From assembly GCA_026988435.1 (NCBI GenBank), contig JALSLH010000083.1, forward strand, positions 78,558 through 142,557: a DNA stretch of 64,000 nucleotides, read 5' to 3'. This DNA comes from Methylophaga sp. (GTDB lineage Bacteria; Pseudomonadota; Gammaproteobacteria; Nitrosococcales; Methylophagaceae). Below the pieces are notes generated by a model, which was not told where the DNA came from, ran no database searches, and saw only the letters and a list, made by a program, of their open reading frames with translations. Shown here piece by piece: positions 1-9,483 of this stretch. Positions within the stretch are counted from its first letter, which is position 1. Each line of letters starts with the position of its first letter. A program made the translations under genes and the position numbers.

Positions 1-510
1 GCGGTTATTTTGAAGGGCCGCAACGATGACGAAGTTGTTGACCTTGCAGCTTTTGCTATAGAGAATGACCTTGATATCTCATATATTGAAGAAATGCCAC
101 TCGGCCATGTTACACATAAGCGTGAAGAAAGCTTTTGCTCTAGCGATGAAATATTGGACACATTGCAAGCTGTTTTTCAATTACAGCAAAGTGCTAGCAA
201 AACAGGAGGGCCTTCTCGCTATTACCAAGTTGCGGGCACGCAAAGTAAAATAGGTTTTATTTCGCCACATAGCCATAATTTCTGTGAGAGCTGCAATCGT
301 GTTCGAGTGACAACAGAAGGGCGCTTGTTGCTATGTTTAGGTCAGGAACATTCTGTTGATCTTCGTGGTATTATTCGCCGCTATCCGGGTGATGTTGAAC
401 GATTAAAAGAGGCGATTATTAAGTCGATGGATATTAAACCTGAAGGCCATGATTTTAATATTGCTGAGCAGCCAATTATATTTAGGCATATGAATGTCAC
501 TGGCGGCTGA
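1..510 (+). CDS. moaA: GTP 3',8-cyclase MoaA, C-terminal part (5' end outside window)
   Basis: MoaA is the radical-SAM enzyme that opens molybdenum cofactor synthesis by cyclising GTP. Only the last 169 or so residues are present; the frame is open from base 1, so the TTG start in the ORF track is an artefact of the window edge. The carboxy-terminal [4Fe-4S] cluster motif that binds GTP is visible as FCESCNRVR followed by LLLCLG, giving the expected third cysteine. The N-terminal SAM cluster motif lies outside the window. The stop codon overlaps the start of fdhD, so the two are probably co-transcribed; both serve molybdoenzyme maturation. Confidence 0.93.
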   Translation, partial: AVILKGRNDDEVVDLAAFAIENDLDISYIEEMPLGHVTHKREESFCSSDEILDTLQAVFQLQQSASKTGGPSRYYQVAGTQSKIGFISPHSHNFCESCNRVRVTTEGRLLLCLGQEHSVDLRGIIRRYPGDVERLKEAIIKSMDIKPEGHDFNIAEQPIIFRHMNVTGG

Positions 511-1318
511 TCCACATCCTATTATGACGGATGAGGGCATTCATTCGCTTCATATAACTCAGGTTGTTGATGAGCATGGGCAAGCCCGTGAAATAGCATT
601 AACGGGTGAAAGACCGCTAACTATATATCTTGATAAACAAGAGATAGTTACACTGATGACCATGGGGACGCAACCGGAGCTATTGACACTTGGCTATTTA
701 CGTAATCAAGGTTTAATACATACATTGCGCGAAATTATTGCAATTCAAGTCGATTGGGAAGTTGAGGCGGTTGCAGTAACAACGCATCAAAAGCAGTCGA
801 ATATTGATGAGATCTTATCAAAACGAATAGTGACAAGTGGTTGTGGTCAAGGGACAATGTTTGGCAATGTAATGGCATCGCTAGATAAACTTACATTAAT
901 ATGCCCAGATTTCACATCAAAGACTATTTATCAAGTGCTAGATGGCTTGGCGGAATATAATAAAGTGTACAAACAGGCGGGGGCAGTACATGGGTGTGCA
1001 TTATGCTCAAGCTCGGGCGATGTTCATGTTTTTGTTGAGGATGTTGGCAGGCACAATGCGGTTGATGCTATTTCAGGCTGGATGCTATTGAATGATATAT
1101 CAGGCGCTGACAAGGTGTTTTATACCACAGGTAGGCTAACGTCCGAAATGGTTATTAAAGTTGCTCAGATGGAAGTTCCTTTGCTTCTATCACGTTCTGG
1201 AATCACAGAGATGGGCTTGAATCTTGCTAGGAATATAGGCATTGGTTTGGTTGCTCGTGCTAAAGGTAAACATTTTTTAGTTTTTAATGGCCTCGAACAC
1301 TATTTTAAACAAAGTTAG
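494..1318 (+). CDS. fdhD: Formate dehydrogenase accessory sulfurtransferase FdhD
   Basis: FdhD passes sulfur from a cysteine desulfurase to the molybdenum cofactor before it enters formate dehydrogenase. Family signatures are the stretch VTSGCGQGTMFG near residue 115-126, AGAVHGCALC, and VEDVGRHNAVD. The usual CxxC pair at the first site appears here as GCGQG, so only one cysteine (Cys117) is kept. The listed ATG overlaps moaA by 17 bases; a second ATG at 524 (MTDEGIHS) is a possible alternative start and would remove the overlap. No formate dehydrogenase subunit gene is in the window. Confidence 0.9.
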   Translation: MSLAADPHPIMTDEGIHSLHITQVVDEHGQAREIALTGERPLTIYLDKQEIVTLMTMGTQPELLTLGYLRNQGLIHTLREIIAIQVDWEVEAVAVTTHQKQSNIDEILSKRIVTSGCGQGTMFGNVMASLDKLTLICPDFTSKTIYQVLDGLAEYNKVYKQAGAVHGCALCSSSGDVHVFVEDVGRHNAVDAISGWMLLNDISGADKVFYTTGRLTSEMVIKVAQMEVPLLLSRSGITEMGLNLARNIGIGLVARAKGKHFLVFNGLEHYFKQS

Positions 1319-1525
1319 AACGCATTCTTAAGTTATTAATATAAGATATGCTACTAGGTTAATGATTTTAAGTAATTTTACTTTAATTTTACTTGTAAAG
1401 GTAGTATTATTTAAGGCGTAGTTTTTTAGGATGTTAAAAAAAGTAAAACAAAATATTGGCTAAAGATATGTGCCACTAGTGCCGATACGAAGGATATAGA
1501 ATTTCGACGGAAAGAGAATGCTCAA

Positions 1526-2662
1526 ATGGCTTCAATTCAATATAAAGATACTATAAATGAACATTATGTCTCTTACGCAACAGGCAGGAATTTAGTGAAA
1601 GTTCCTGATCTTAATAAACATGTGGTTATCGTTGATGATGAATCAACGGGCAGAATGATCATGGGTAAAATTCTTCACCAGGTGATGGATAAAATCGTGT
1701 TGCATGAATTTGAACATCCTGCCGATGTATTAGAATGGTTAGATAATAACCACCCTGATTTAATTGTTACTGATTATCGAATGCCGGATATCAATGGTAT
1801 CGATTTTATAAAGAAAATACGTCTAAGAGAGGGCTGCCAAGATATTCCGATCATGATGATCACGGTTGCAGACGAGAAAACAGTGCGTTATAACGCTTTG
1901 GAAGCAGGTGCAACAGCATTTTTAACACGTCCTATCGATCATATTGAATGTAGAACAAGTTGCAGAAACTTACTTAAATTGAGTGAGCAGCATTCAATTA
2001 TTCAAAAGCGTGCGCAATGGTTGGCCGAACAAGTCGAGTTGGCAACGCAACAGATTGTTTCGCGTGAAAAAGAGACACTGTTATGCCTAGCGAAAGCGGG
2101 TGAATACCGTGATGAAGAAACCGGAAATCATGTTGTTAGAATGGCAAAATATTCACGCCAAATTGCTGAGGAGCTTGGCATGGTAGTGGATGACTGTGAT
2201 TCGTTAGAATATGCAGCACCAATGCATGATATTGGTAAAATAGGGATTCCTGATGGAATACTTCTTAAACCTGGCAAACTTAATCCTGCAGAGTGGGAAA
2301 TAATGCAGAAGCATGCTGAAATAGGCCACGATATATTAATTGATAGCGATTCTAAATATATGCAAATGGGCGCTATTATTGCATTAACACATCATGAAAA
2401 ATTTGATGGAAGTGGTTATCCTAAAGGTTTAAAAGGTGAAGCTATTCCTCTGATAGGAAGAATTGTTGCCGTTGCTGATGTTTATGATGCGCTTACTTCT
2501 GAGCGACCTTATAAAAAAGCTTGGCCAATAGAAGATGCTTTAGATTATTTAAAAGAACAATCAGGCCAGCACTTCGACCCTGAATGCATCGATGCATTTT
2601 TCAAGCGAATAAAAAAAATCAAAACAATTGAAAATGATTATGCTGACAATGATACTGAATAA
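1526..2662 (+). CDS. rpfG: Response regulator with HD-GYP domain, RpfG-like c-di-GMP phosphodiesterase
   Basis: The protein has an N-terminal receiver domain with an acidic pair near VDDES and phospho-acceptor Asp83 in VTDYRMPD. A complete HD-GYP domain follows: His234-Asp235 in MHDIGKIG, then [11 protein letters not shown] with the GYP at 297-299, and [16 protein letters not shown]. In Xanthomonas, RpfG is phosphorylated by RpfC on sensing DSF and then hydrolyses cyclic-di-GMP. The gene lies 41 bases upstream of an RpfC-type kinase and opposite an RpfF homologue, which supports the rpf assignment over a generic HD-GYP regulator. It acts in the cytoplasm. The ATG at 1518 is rejected because that frame stops after 12 codons. 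Confidence 0.88.
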   Translation: MASIQYKDTINEHYVSYATGRNLVKVPDLNKHVVIVDDESTGRMIMGKILHQVMDKIVLHEFEHPADVLEWLDNNHPDLIVTDYRMPDINGIDFIKKIRLREGCQDIPIMMITVADEKTVRYNALEAGATAFLTRPIDHIECRTSCRNLLKLSEQHSIIQKRAQWLAEQVELATQQIVSREKETLLCLAKAGEYRDEETGNHVVRMAKYSRQIAEELGMVVDDCDSLEYAAPMHDIGKIGIPDGILLKPGKLNPAEWEIMQKHAEIGHDILIDSDSKYMQMGAIIALTHHEKFDGSGYPKGLKGEAIPLIGRIVAVADVYDALTSERPYKKAWPIEDALDYLKEQSGQHFDPECIDAFFKRIKKIKTIENDYADNDTE

Positions 2663-2703
2663 CTTTGGAATAGAGGTTGGGGCAAGTGTTCTAAGGAGCA
2701 AGC

Positions 2704-5256
2704 ATGTTTGGCATTGATTCATTTAAAGAACGCACAAAAAAGATGGGGGATTCCGAGGCGGAACAAGTCATGATTAGGCTCGTTTTTGGTTTAATTGTGC
2801 TACTCTATCTTGCTTTTCCTTGGGGTGGCGGCACATTATCTGAAACATTTTCATCTACTGCTACACTCATAATGGCGGGGGCATATATAATCGGTTGGCT
2901 TATTGCCTTAGCACTATATGTTCATCCTTATAAATCTATGGCGCGACGCCTTTTCGGTAACGTTTTAGATATAGGCACATTATCATTTTTAATGTTGATA
3001 TCGGGTGCAGAGAGTGTGTTTCTTTTCGGAATTTATCTATGGGTCACTCTAGGGAATGGTTTCAGATATGGCCCTAAATACTTATATTTCTCTTTAGCAA
3101 TCAGCATTGTTGGTTTTATGGCAGCCATGCAATTGGGTTCGTATTGGCAAACTCCAGATACAATGGAAATTGGTTATAGTTTACTAATATTATTGATTTT
3201 AGTTCCAATGTATACCGCATTCCTTATTAAGAAATTACATGCTGCAATAGAGAGTGCAAAACAAGCAAATGAAGCTAAAAGTCGATTCTTAGCTAATATG
3301 TCACATGAATTAAGAACGCCGCTTAACGGTGTAATTGGTTTGGGAGATTTGCTTCGAGAAACAAAGCTTGATAATGAGCAGTCTGATTTAGCCAATACCA
3401 TGCACAAGTCCGCTCATACACTGCTTGGGTTAATTGAAAAAGTATTAGATATATCTAAAATTGAAGCAGGGAAGATTGAAATATCGAAAAAACGTTTAGA
3501 TCTACACGCCTTGGTCAACTCAGTGTTAGAAATGCAAAGCCCAATTGGCAATGCAAAAGGATTAACTGTCTCATGTACTATCGATTCAAACGTGCCCTTT
3601 CTACTTGAAGGTGATCAGCAGCATATCAGGCAAGTGTTGATTAATCTAATAGGTAATGCAATCAAGTTTACCCAGCAAGGCTCTATTAACTTACATCTTT
3701 ATAGCGTGAGCAATGATGATGTCACCACTAGACTGCGCTTTGAAATAAAAGATACCGGAATAGGTATCGATGCAGATGTGATTGATAGTGTGTTTGATGA
3801 TTTTACTCAGGTAGGTAAGGCTGTGGAGGGTGGAACTGGTTTGGGAACAACGATTTCAAAAGAGTTAGTAGAGTTAATGGGTGGGGAAATAGGTGTAGAA
3901 AGTAAGCGTTATAAGGGCTCAATTTTTTGGTTTGAATTACCGTTTAAAATTATTCCATATGATGCCTTGGATATTTCTGACAACAAACTACTTGTCATGT
4001 CTAAAGAACAGACGGTAGCACAATTAAAACCAATGTTAGACAATTGGCAGATAAAATTTGATGAAGCTAGCTCACCAGTTAAAGCATTAAAATTATTGAA
4101 TCAAGCTATTGAACAAGGTGAGGGGTATAAAGTCGTTTTGGTTGAACGAGCGTGTTTGGCAGATTTTACGCCGAAACAGTTTTCAGAAATGCTGAAGGCT
4201 GAGCGATTATTACATAATATTTCATGGGTATTGTTGAATAGCAGTGCTGAAGATTTAAAAGAACAAGATGTGGGTGAACATTATATATCGGTGATAAGCG
4301 ATATGCATGATAAACGACTATTGTTTAATGCTATTCATGCCGCGCAAAGTATTCACTCAAATGCAGAAAATGTCGTATCGCTTTCGGATCATTATGCGAA
4401 GCAGATAGGCGCTAAGCCTTTAACCATTCTTGTTGCAGAAGATAATTTAGTAAATCAAAAAGTTATCGATGGAATATTAAGACGAGCAGGGCATTCGGTG
4501 ATTATTGCGAATGATGGAGAAGAAGCACTAGATATTTTAGAAACAGAAATTGAAAATATTGATCTATTAATCGTTGATAAAAATATGCCAAGACGGTCTG
4601 GTGATGAAGTGGTTTTGGCAATGAGATATCTGGATATGGCGCATTATATCCCTACAATAATGTTGACAGCAGATGCGACACCAGAAGCAAGGAAAGTAAG
4701 CACTAATGCGGGTGCAAATGAATTTTTAACCAAGCCTATAGATGCAAAAGAATTGTTAGAAAAGATTGCGAGTCTCACAGCGCAAACGAAGAAAGATAAA
4801 ATAAAAGTAGATCAAAAAATTGCTAAGTTTCCCACACAAAAAACGAATGAAGAGAAGGTTGAAACTAGAAACGAATGGTTTGATGAAAATATTTTTCAAT
4901 CGTTAATGATGTTAGGCGATACAGATTCGAGCTTTATAGAAAAGTTGGTTCATGGCTTTATAGCTGATGGCGAAAAGCATGTTAACCGCATTGATATTGC
5001 CGTTTATGACGATTATCTTGAGCTACGAGAATCATTGCATGCACTTAAGGGATCGGCTGCTGAGTTAGGATCTATTCCGCTTGTTGATATTTGCCGAAGG
5101 GGAGAGTCGTATAAACCTTATGATATTGGTACTGATAAACTATTTCAATTAAGCAGTGATATTAAATCTATATATATAAATACTGTAACAGCCTTAAATA
5201 ATGCTGTATCCAAGGCTGTTACAGTTGATTCTAATGATAAAACAACGGCCAGTTAG
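2704..5256 (+). CDS. rpfC: RpfC-type hybrid sensor histidine kinase (DSF sensor)
   Basis: This 850-residue kinase has an N-terminal membrane region of about five hydrophobic segments (roughly residues 20-175) and no large periplasmic domain, as in RpfC. It continues with HisKA (phospho-His201 in MSHELRTPLNG), HATPase (NLIGNAIKFT, DTGIGI, GTGLG), a degenerate receiver-like stretch (about 425-545), an intact receiver (Asp625 in LLIVDKNMP) and a C-terminal Hpt domain (His779 in LHALKGSA). Xanthomonas RpfC phosphorylates at His198 and is about 125 residues shorter; the extra length is mostly the degenerate receiver. A clear AAGGAG lies five bases before the ATG. The stop overlaps the rpfF stop by three bases, tail to tail. 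RpfC also restrains RpfF by direct binding in Xanthomonas; whether it does here cannot be told. Confidence 0.87.
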   Translation: MFGIDSFKERTKKMGDSEAEQVMIRLVFGLIVLLYLAFPWGGGTLSETFSSTATLIMAGAYIIGWLIALALYVHPYKSMARRLFGNVLDIGTLSFLMLISGAESVFLFGIYLWVTLGNGFRYGPKYLYFSLAISIVGFMAAMQLGSYWQTPDTMEIGYSLLILLILVPMYTAFLIKKLHAAIESAKQANEAKSRFLANMSHELRTPLNGVIGLGDLLRETKLDNEQSDLANTMHKSAHTLLGLIEKVLDISKIEAGKIEISKKRLDLHALVNSVLEMQSPIGNAKGLTVSCTIDSNVPFLLEGDQQHIRQVLINLIGNAIKFTQQGSINLHLYSVSNDDVTTRLRFEIKDTGIGIDADVIDSVFDDFTQVGKAVEGGTGLGTTISKELVELMGGEIGVESKRYKGSIFWFELPFKIIPYDALDISDNKLLVMSKEQTVAQLKPMLDNWQIKFDEASSPVKALKLLNQAIEQGEGYKVVLVERACLADFTPKQFSEMLKAERLLHNISWVLLNSSAEDLKEQDVGEHYISVISDMHDKRLLFNAIHAAQSIHSNAENVVSLSDHYAKQIGAKPLTILVAEDNLVNQKVIDGILRRAGHSVIIANDGEEALDILETEIENIDLLIVDKNMPRRSGDEVVLAMRYLDMAHYIPTIMLTADATPEARKVSTNAGANEFLTKPIDAKELLEKIASLTAQTKKDKIKVDQKIAKFPTQKTNEEKVETRNEWFDENIFQSLMMLGDTDSSFIEKLVHGFIADGEKHVNRIDIAVYDDYLELRESLHALKGSAAELGSIPLVDICRRGESYKPYDIGTDKLFQLSSDIKSIYINTVTALNNAVSKAVTVDSNDKTTAS

Positions 5257-6167
5257 GCTGCAAACTTACTACTTTGGCGAGCGACTAAACGTTCCATCAT
5301 TCGGAGATCTTTGGTTGATAAGTTAAGTGCAGCATCAGCCCATACATGAGCAATATCAATAAGTTCTTCATAAGGGATTTGTTGGCATATATCTTTGACC
5401 TTAGCCATAGAACGATAGCTGTTAGGCGCACGTTTTGCCGCTTTTATGTATTTATATAGTGCAAGTTCACCATCTCCTTTTTCAGCTAAAATATCAATAA
5501 TACCCATATCATAAAGCTCCTCAGCTTTATAGATTTTGCCAGACAGAATCATTTTTTCTGCGGCTACAGGACCTATCTTTCTTGATAGAATTGAATAAGC
5601 CCCCATACCTGGAAACAAATTGAATAGAACTTCAGGTAAGCCTAGTTTTACACCGCGCTCAGCAATAATTAGATTACTTGATAATGCTGCTTCAAAACCT
5701 CCGCCTAATGCATCACCCTGAATAAGGGATACTGTGGTGAGATCAAGATCAAAATGGTTCATATTTTGATAAAGAATATCAATACATTGGACAGCATATG
5801 AGAAAAGACCTTCTCGGTTTTTCTCTTGTATAAGTGTGCGAAACAGGTTCAAATCACCACCTAGATTAAAGATGCCATTTACATCAGAGCCCACTACTAA
5901 ATAATCATACTTCTGATTAGAGCTGTAGGCCATTTCTGCTTTAATATTTCCTAGGTACGCTCTTAAGTCGTTGAGCAAAGTTGGAGTAAAACATGGTCTT
6001 GGTTCGCCTTTCATCAAAAACCAGCCAATTTTATATTTACTATCGTAATGTGTCTTTAACTGCGAGTACTGTTGATTGTGTTCTTGAATTGAGGGTGACT
6101 CTTGAAGCTGTGAAACATTTGCCAAATTGCTACCTTGAAAGCTGTCCAAACGTGCTAAATTATCCAT
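5253..6167 (-). CDS. rpfF: RpfF-type DSF synthase (crotonase-fold acyl-ACP thioesterase/dehydratase)
   Basis: RpfF makes cis-2-unsaturated fatty acid quorum signals (DSF family) from 3-hydroxyacyl-ACP by dehydration and thioester hydrolysis. The crotonase fold is seen, with two glutamates in the RpfF arrangement: Glu159 in GGGFEAAL and Glu179 in GLPEVLFN, exactly 20 residues apart like Glu141/Glu161 of Xanthomonas RpfF. That pair separates it from ordinary enoyl-CoA hydratases. I chose the ATG at 6167 (304 residues, MDNLARL) because AGGAG sits eight bases upstream of it; the ORF track start at 6200 has no such site. It converges on rpfC, the arrangement known in Xanthomonas. Confidence 0.87.
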   Translation of the reverse strand: MDNLARLDSFQGSNLANVSQLQESPSIQEHNQQYSQLKTHYDSKYKIGWFLMKGEPRPCFTPTLLNDLRAYLGNIKAEMAYSSNQKYDYLVVGSDVNGIFNLGGDLNLFRTLIQEKNREGLFSYAVQCIDILYQNMNHFDLDLTTVSLIQGDALGGGFEAALSSNLIIAERGVKLGLPEVLFNLFPGMGAYSILSRKIGPVAAEKMILSGKIYKAEELYDMGIIDILAEKGDGELALYKYIKAAKRAPNSYRSMAKVKDICQQIPYEELIDIAHVWADAALNLSTKDLRMMERLVARQSSKFAA

Positions 6168-6614
6168 TCCCTTTTCTCCTGAAATTAATTTGTATGGCAT
6201 AAATTAAATAATGTATGCACTATATTTTTGACTGAAATCAACGTATATGTCGAGAGAATTAATGTATTAGATTCAGATATAAGGTTTTAATTTTTGTCAT
6301 TAAAAAACAAAATAATTAAAAAAATAACTATAAATAAAGTTCCTGAACTTAGGTGTAGCCATGGTTTATGAATGATGATAAACAATTATTTTAGCTCATT
6401 ATTGTTTCAGGACCCCCAATTCTAGGGGTGGGTTAAAATATTAAAACGTGAGTCATATCACATATTTTTTTAGACGTGACGCACATTATCGGGAAATTTG
6501 CGCAAAATTCGTCACATTATGACAATTTAAGGTTTAGGAAGTTAAGCCCGTATTAAACCGCTTTTTATGCTGTTCTAGCATGAGGTCAATGATAATAATT
6601 GCTTGGCATTAAAA
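6168..6614. other. 447-bp AT-rich intergenic region upstream of rpfF
   Basis: No convincing ORF. It should hold the rpfF promoter on the minus strand and the 3' end of hslR. Visible structure: an imperfect inverted repeat AAACAAT...ATTGTTT near 6384-6411, a small ACCCC/GGGGT hairpin near 6413-6430, and a CRP-like palindrome at 6447-6462, which is listed separately. No oligo-T run follows either hairpin. Confidence 0.5.
6447..6462. promoter_or_regulatory. Candidate CRP/Clp/FNR-family operator
   Basis: CGTGA-N6-TCACA matches nine of ten defined positions of the CRP consensus TGTGA-N6-TCACA. It lies 280 bases upstream of the chosen rpfF start and just beyond the hslR stop, so rpfF is the only gene it could plausibly serve from here. 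In Xanthomonas the CRP-like protein Clp links DSF and cyclic-di-GMP to transcription. The link is inferred; the distance is large for a promoter-proximal site. Confidence 0.4.
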
Positions 6615-7019
6615 CTATTGTTTACGGGTGAATTTTATAATATGACGGCGGTCTCGCTTATTAGGGCGGCCTTTATCAGTCCTGAAACCAAGTGGTTGGT
6701 TTTTGATTTGTTCATGTAGATCAGCACGTTTTTCTATACTAGCCTCACTTTCAATATAGAGTTGCTGTGCTTCAGGTGCTGGACGGCGCTGTTTTGATAA
6801 GCCTAACACTGTGATGATATGCTGATACGGCGGTTTTGAGATAGTGAGTATATCGTCAGGTCTGATTGTGCGACTGGGTTTAACGCGGTTTTTGTTTAGA
6901 TGAATCTTGCCGCCATTAATAGCCTCAACCGCTAGACTACGCGTTTTATAAAAACGCGCAGCCCATAACCATTTATCTAATCGTTGATTATCCTCAGAAA
7001 CTGTTTCTTTTTTTGCCAT
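6615..7019 (-). CDS. hslR: Heat shock protein 15, ribosome-associated S4-domain RNA-binding protein
   Basis: Hsp15 binds free 50S subunits carrying a nascent chain and helps recycle stalled ribosomes. The S4 RNA-binding domain is at the N terminus (RLDKWLWAARFYKTRSLA, then GGKIHLNKNRVKPSR), followed by a basic tail (GRPNKRDRRHIIKFTRKQ). At 134 residues it has the usual length. The start is the ATG at 7019, preceded by AAGGAGG; the TTG one codon upstream in the ORF track is not needed. A REP-like palindrome pair abuts the ribosome-binding site. It is monocistronic as far as can be seen. Confidence 0.92.
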   Translation of the reverse strand: MAKKETVSEDNQRLDKWLWAARFYKTRSLAVEAINGGKIHLNKNRVKPSRTIRPDDILTISKPPYQHIITVLGLSKQRRPAPEAQQLYIESEASIEKRADLHEQIKNQPLGFRTDKGRPNKRDRRHIIKFTRKQ

Positions 7020-7030
7020 CAATCCTCCTT

Positions 7031-7102
7031 GTCATTCCGGCAGATTTTTAGCCGGAATCTGATTATAAAGCAAGACTCCGGCTAAAAGCATACCGGAGTG
7101 AC
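7031..7102. repeat. REP-like palindrome pair
   Basis: Two oppositely oriented copies of the unit GTCATTCCGG-n-TAGCCGGAATCT. Each copy is itself a CCGG-armed hairpin, and the two face each other across about 12 bases. The same unit recurs near 12.8, 22.2, 25.7-25.9 and 33.2 kb. The pair ends directly at the hslR ribosome-binding site. Confidence 0.8.
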
Positions 7103-7140
7103 GGAGGGGCGAAAATTTACAGATTGAATGATCACGAGTG

Positions 7141-7406
7141 TATACCCAAATTACTTGAAGATGCAGATTTCAGAGCTTAGCACGAAGGTCAGAACAAGGC
7201 GCAATGTGAAGGCAATGACTAGTCCTTGTCGAGCATTGTAACGCAGTGCTGGCATTCGTGCTAAGCTCCCGCAGGGCAAGAGGATAAACCATTATCTTCG
7301 TCGTTATAAAACTTAGAATTAGAACGACTAATTCCTGCGTTTTATGCCTAGAATATAATGGCTTCTTCTCTTGCTGAAACCTGCATCTTCAAGTATTTTG
7401 GGTATA
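7141..7406. mobile_element. 266-bp MITE-like element with 26-bp terminal inverted repeats
   Basis: The ends TATACCCAAATTACTTGAAG... and its reverse complement match at 25 of 26 positions. The interior is non-coding and contains nested inverted copies of GAGCTTAGCACGAA. It has no transposase, so it would need one supplied in trans. Related sequence, sharing ATGCCTAGAATAT and ATCTTCGT-GTTATA blocks, is found near 60.5 kb, and relics of the terminal repeat are seen near 25.75-25.85 kb. It fills the gap between hslR and acs. No target-site duplication is obvious. Confidence 0.75.
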
Positions 7407-7422
7407 TATTATATATTGGCAC

Positions 7423-9387
7423 TTAAACCTTGCCCTGTAGCTGAGGCAAGATGGACTCATTTTCTAATGTCGATGTATCAGAGGTAATTTCTTCACCTTT
7501 AGCAATCGTACGTAATAAACGTCGCATTATTTTACCTGAGCGTGTTTTAGGTAGGTTATCAGCGTAGCGAATTTCATCAGGCTTGGCGATGGCACCAATT
7601 TCATTGCCTACCCAAGTACGCAGTGTTTGAGTGAGTTCATCATCAATGCCACCTTTTGGTCGATCACCTTTGAGCACAACAAAAGCAAAGACAGATTCGC
7701 CTTTAATATCATGTGGCTTACCGACTATCGCAGCTTCAGCCACTAAAGGATTCGACACTAACGCTGATTCAATCTCCATGGTACCTAAGCGGTGGCCAGA
7801 TACGTTAAGCACATCATCAATCCGACCCATAATCCAAAATAAACCATCTTCATCACGGCGGGCACTGTCACCTGCAAGATAGTATTTGCCATCGAAATAA
7901 GGCCAGTAGGCTTCTTTATACCGGTTATCATCGCCCCACACGGTTTGAATCATAGAGGGCCATGGCTTACGAATAACAAGATAGCCACCTTCATTCGCAG
8001 TGGTTATTTCATTACCCTCTTGATCAACAATGGCGGCATCAATACCCGGCAGTGCTTTTGTACACGATCCTGGTTTAGTTACTGTCACGCCTGGTACGGG
8101 AGCAAGCATATGTGCACCTGTTTCCGTTTGCCACCATGTATCTACTATCGGACACTTTTCTTTACCAATAACGGTGTGATACCACATCCAAGCTTCTGGG
8201 TTAATCGGCTCACCAACAGTACCAAGAAGGCGTAATTTAGATAGGTCATAATTATTGGGAATTTCATCGCCTTGTTTTATCAGGGCGCGAATTGCTGTTG
8301 GGGCAGTATAAAATATAGTGACAGCGTGACGTTGACACATATCCCAAAAACGACCGGCATCAGGGTAGGTAGGCACACCTTCAAATATTACAATAGTCGC
8401 GCCTGTAGCGAGTGGGCCATAAGCAACATATGTGTGCCCTGTGATCCAGCCGACATCTGCAGTACACCAAAACACATCAGAATCTTGAATATCAAATACC
8501 CAACGCATGGTGGTGATGGCATTAAGCAAATAACCACCGGTTGAATGTTGAATGCCTTTTGGCTTGCCTGTTGAGCCTGATGTATAGAGTAAAAATAATG
8601 GATCAGTCGCATTCATCCATTCAGGTTCACATTCTGCTGATTGGTTTAGAATGGCATTATGCCACCACACATCACGATCAGGTTTCATTGCAACATCATG
8701 GCCTGTTCGTTTAAAAACAATAACATTTTCAATACTGTTACAGCCTATTTCTAATGCAGAATCTGTTGTTGATTTAAGTTCAATAATTCTGCCGCCACGA
8801 TGTCCGCCATCCGCGGTAATAACCATTTTTGCTTGTGTATCTTCAATACGATCTTTTAACGATGAAGCAGAAAAACCGCCAAATACAACGGAATGAATGG
8901 CACCAATACGAGCACATGCTTGCATTGCAATAACGGCCTCAGCAATCATCGGCATGTAAATAATTACGCGATCGCCTTTGCTTATATTCTGAGCTTTAAG
9001 TGCGTTGGCAAATATACAGACTCTTGAATGTAATTCACGATAAGTGATTTCTTCAACATCACCTGCATCACCCTCAAAGATAATGGCTTTTTTATCGGCA
9101 TTTTTTTCTAATTGGCGGTCAAGGCAGTTATAAGAAACATTTAATTTTCCATCAGGAAACCAACGGTAAAAAGGGGCATTTGATGAATCAAGTGTTGTGG
9201 TGAAAGGTGTCTGCCAATCTATTTCAGTTCGTGCTTGTGTGGCCCAAAAATCTTCATGATCTCGGTCAGCGTGGGCATATAACTCCGCTAATTTATCAGC
9301 TGAGAGTGTTGCTGTTGCTTTGAACTCTTCACTAGGTGGAAACAGGCGATTTTCATGCAAAACAGATTGAATATTATTTTCAGACAT
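7423..9387 (-). CDS. acs: Acetyl-CoA synthetase (AMP-forming)
   Basis: Acs converts acetate, ATP and CoA to acetyl-CoA through acetyl-AMP. The 654 residues match the usual length. The adenylation motif [16 protein letters not shown], the core [20 protein letters not shown] and the C-terminal lysine motif [15 protein letters not shown] (the usual regulatory acetylation site) are all present. It lies downstream of exaC on the same strand, but a strong terminator separates the two, so acs likely has its own promoter in the short gap. Together they give an acetaldehyde to acetate to acetyl-CoA route. Confidence 0.96.
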   Translation of the reverse strand: MSENNIQSVLHENRLFPPSEEFKATATLSADKLAELYAHADRDHEDFWATQARTEIDWQTPFTTTLDSSNAPFYRWFPDGKLNVSYNCLDRQLEKNADKKAIIFEGDAGDVEEITYRELHSRVCIFANALKAQNISKGDRVIIYMPMIAEAVIAMQACARIGAIHSVVFGGFSASSLKDRIEDTQAKMVITADGGHRGGRIIELKSTTDSALEIGCNSIENVIVFKRTGHDVAMKPDRDVWWHNAILNQSAECEPEWMNATDPLFLLYTSGSTGKPKGIQHSTGGYLLNAITTMRWVFDIQDSDVFWCTADVGWITGHTYVAYGPLATGATIVIFEGVPTYPDAGRFWDMCQRHAVTIFYTAPTAIRALIKQGDEIPNNYDLSKLRLLGTVGEPINPEAWMWYHTVIGKEKCPIVDTWWQTETGAHMLAPVPGVTVTKPGSCTKALPGIDAAIVDQEGNEITTANEGGYLVIRKPWPSMIQTVWGDDNRYKEAYWPYFDGKYYLAGDSARRDEDGLFWIMGRIDDVLNVSGHRLGTMEIESALVSNPLVAEAAIVGKPHDIKGESVFAFVVLKGDRPKGGIDDELTQTLRTWVGNEIGAIAKPDEIRYADNLPKTRSGKIMRRLLRTIAKGEEITSDTSTLENESILPQLQGKV

Positions 9388-9423
9388 AATTTTAAAACCT
9401 TAGAAAGGACTTGTTTATGGAGT

Positions 9424-9466
9424 ATAAATAAAAAAACCTCTCAAAAGTAAACTTCTGAGAGGTTTT
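9424..9466 (-). terminator. Rho-independent terminator of exaC
   Basis: A perfect 11-bp stem (AAAACCTCTCA / TGAGAGGTTTT) with a 12-base loop. Read on the minus strand it is followed by a T-rich run (TTTTTTTATTTAT). It lies just past the exaC stop. Confidence 0.9.
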
Positions 9467-9483
9467 AATGCGACTAAATGATA

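Noticed and set aside
1319-1525. RNA gene or riboswitch in the gap before rpfG
   Set aside because: The gap is AT-rich with no stable stem or recognisable conserved motif.
7031-7102. CRISPR-like array from the repeated GTCATTCCGG units
   Set aside because: Units are palindromic, occur singly or in inverted pairs at dispersed loci, and have no regular spacers.
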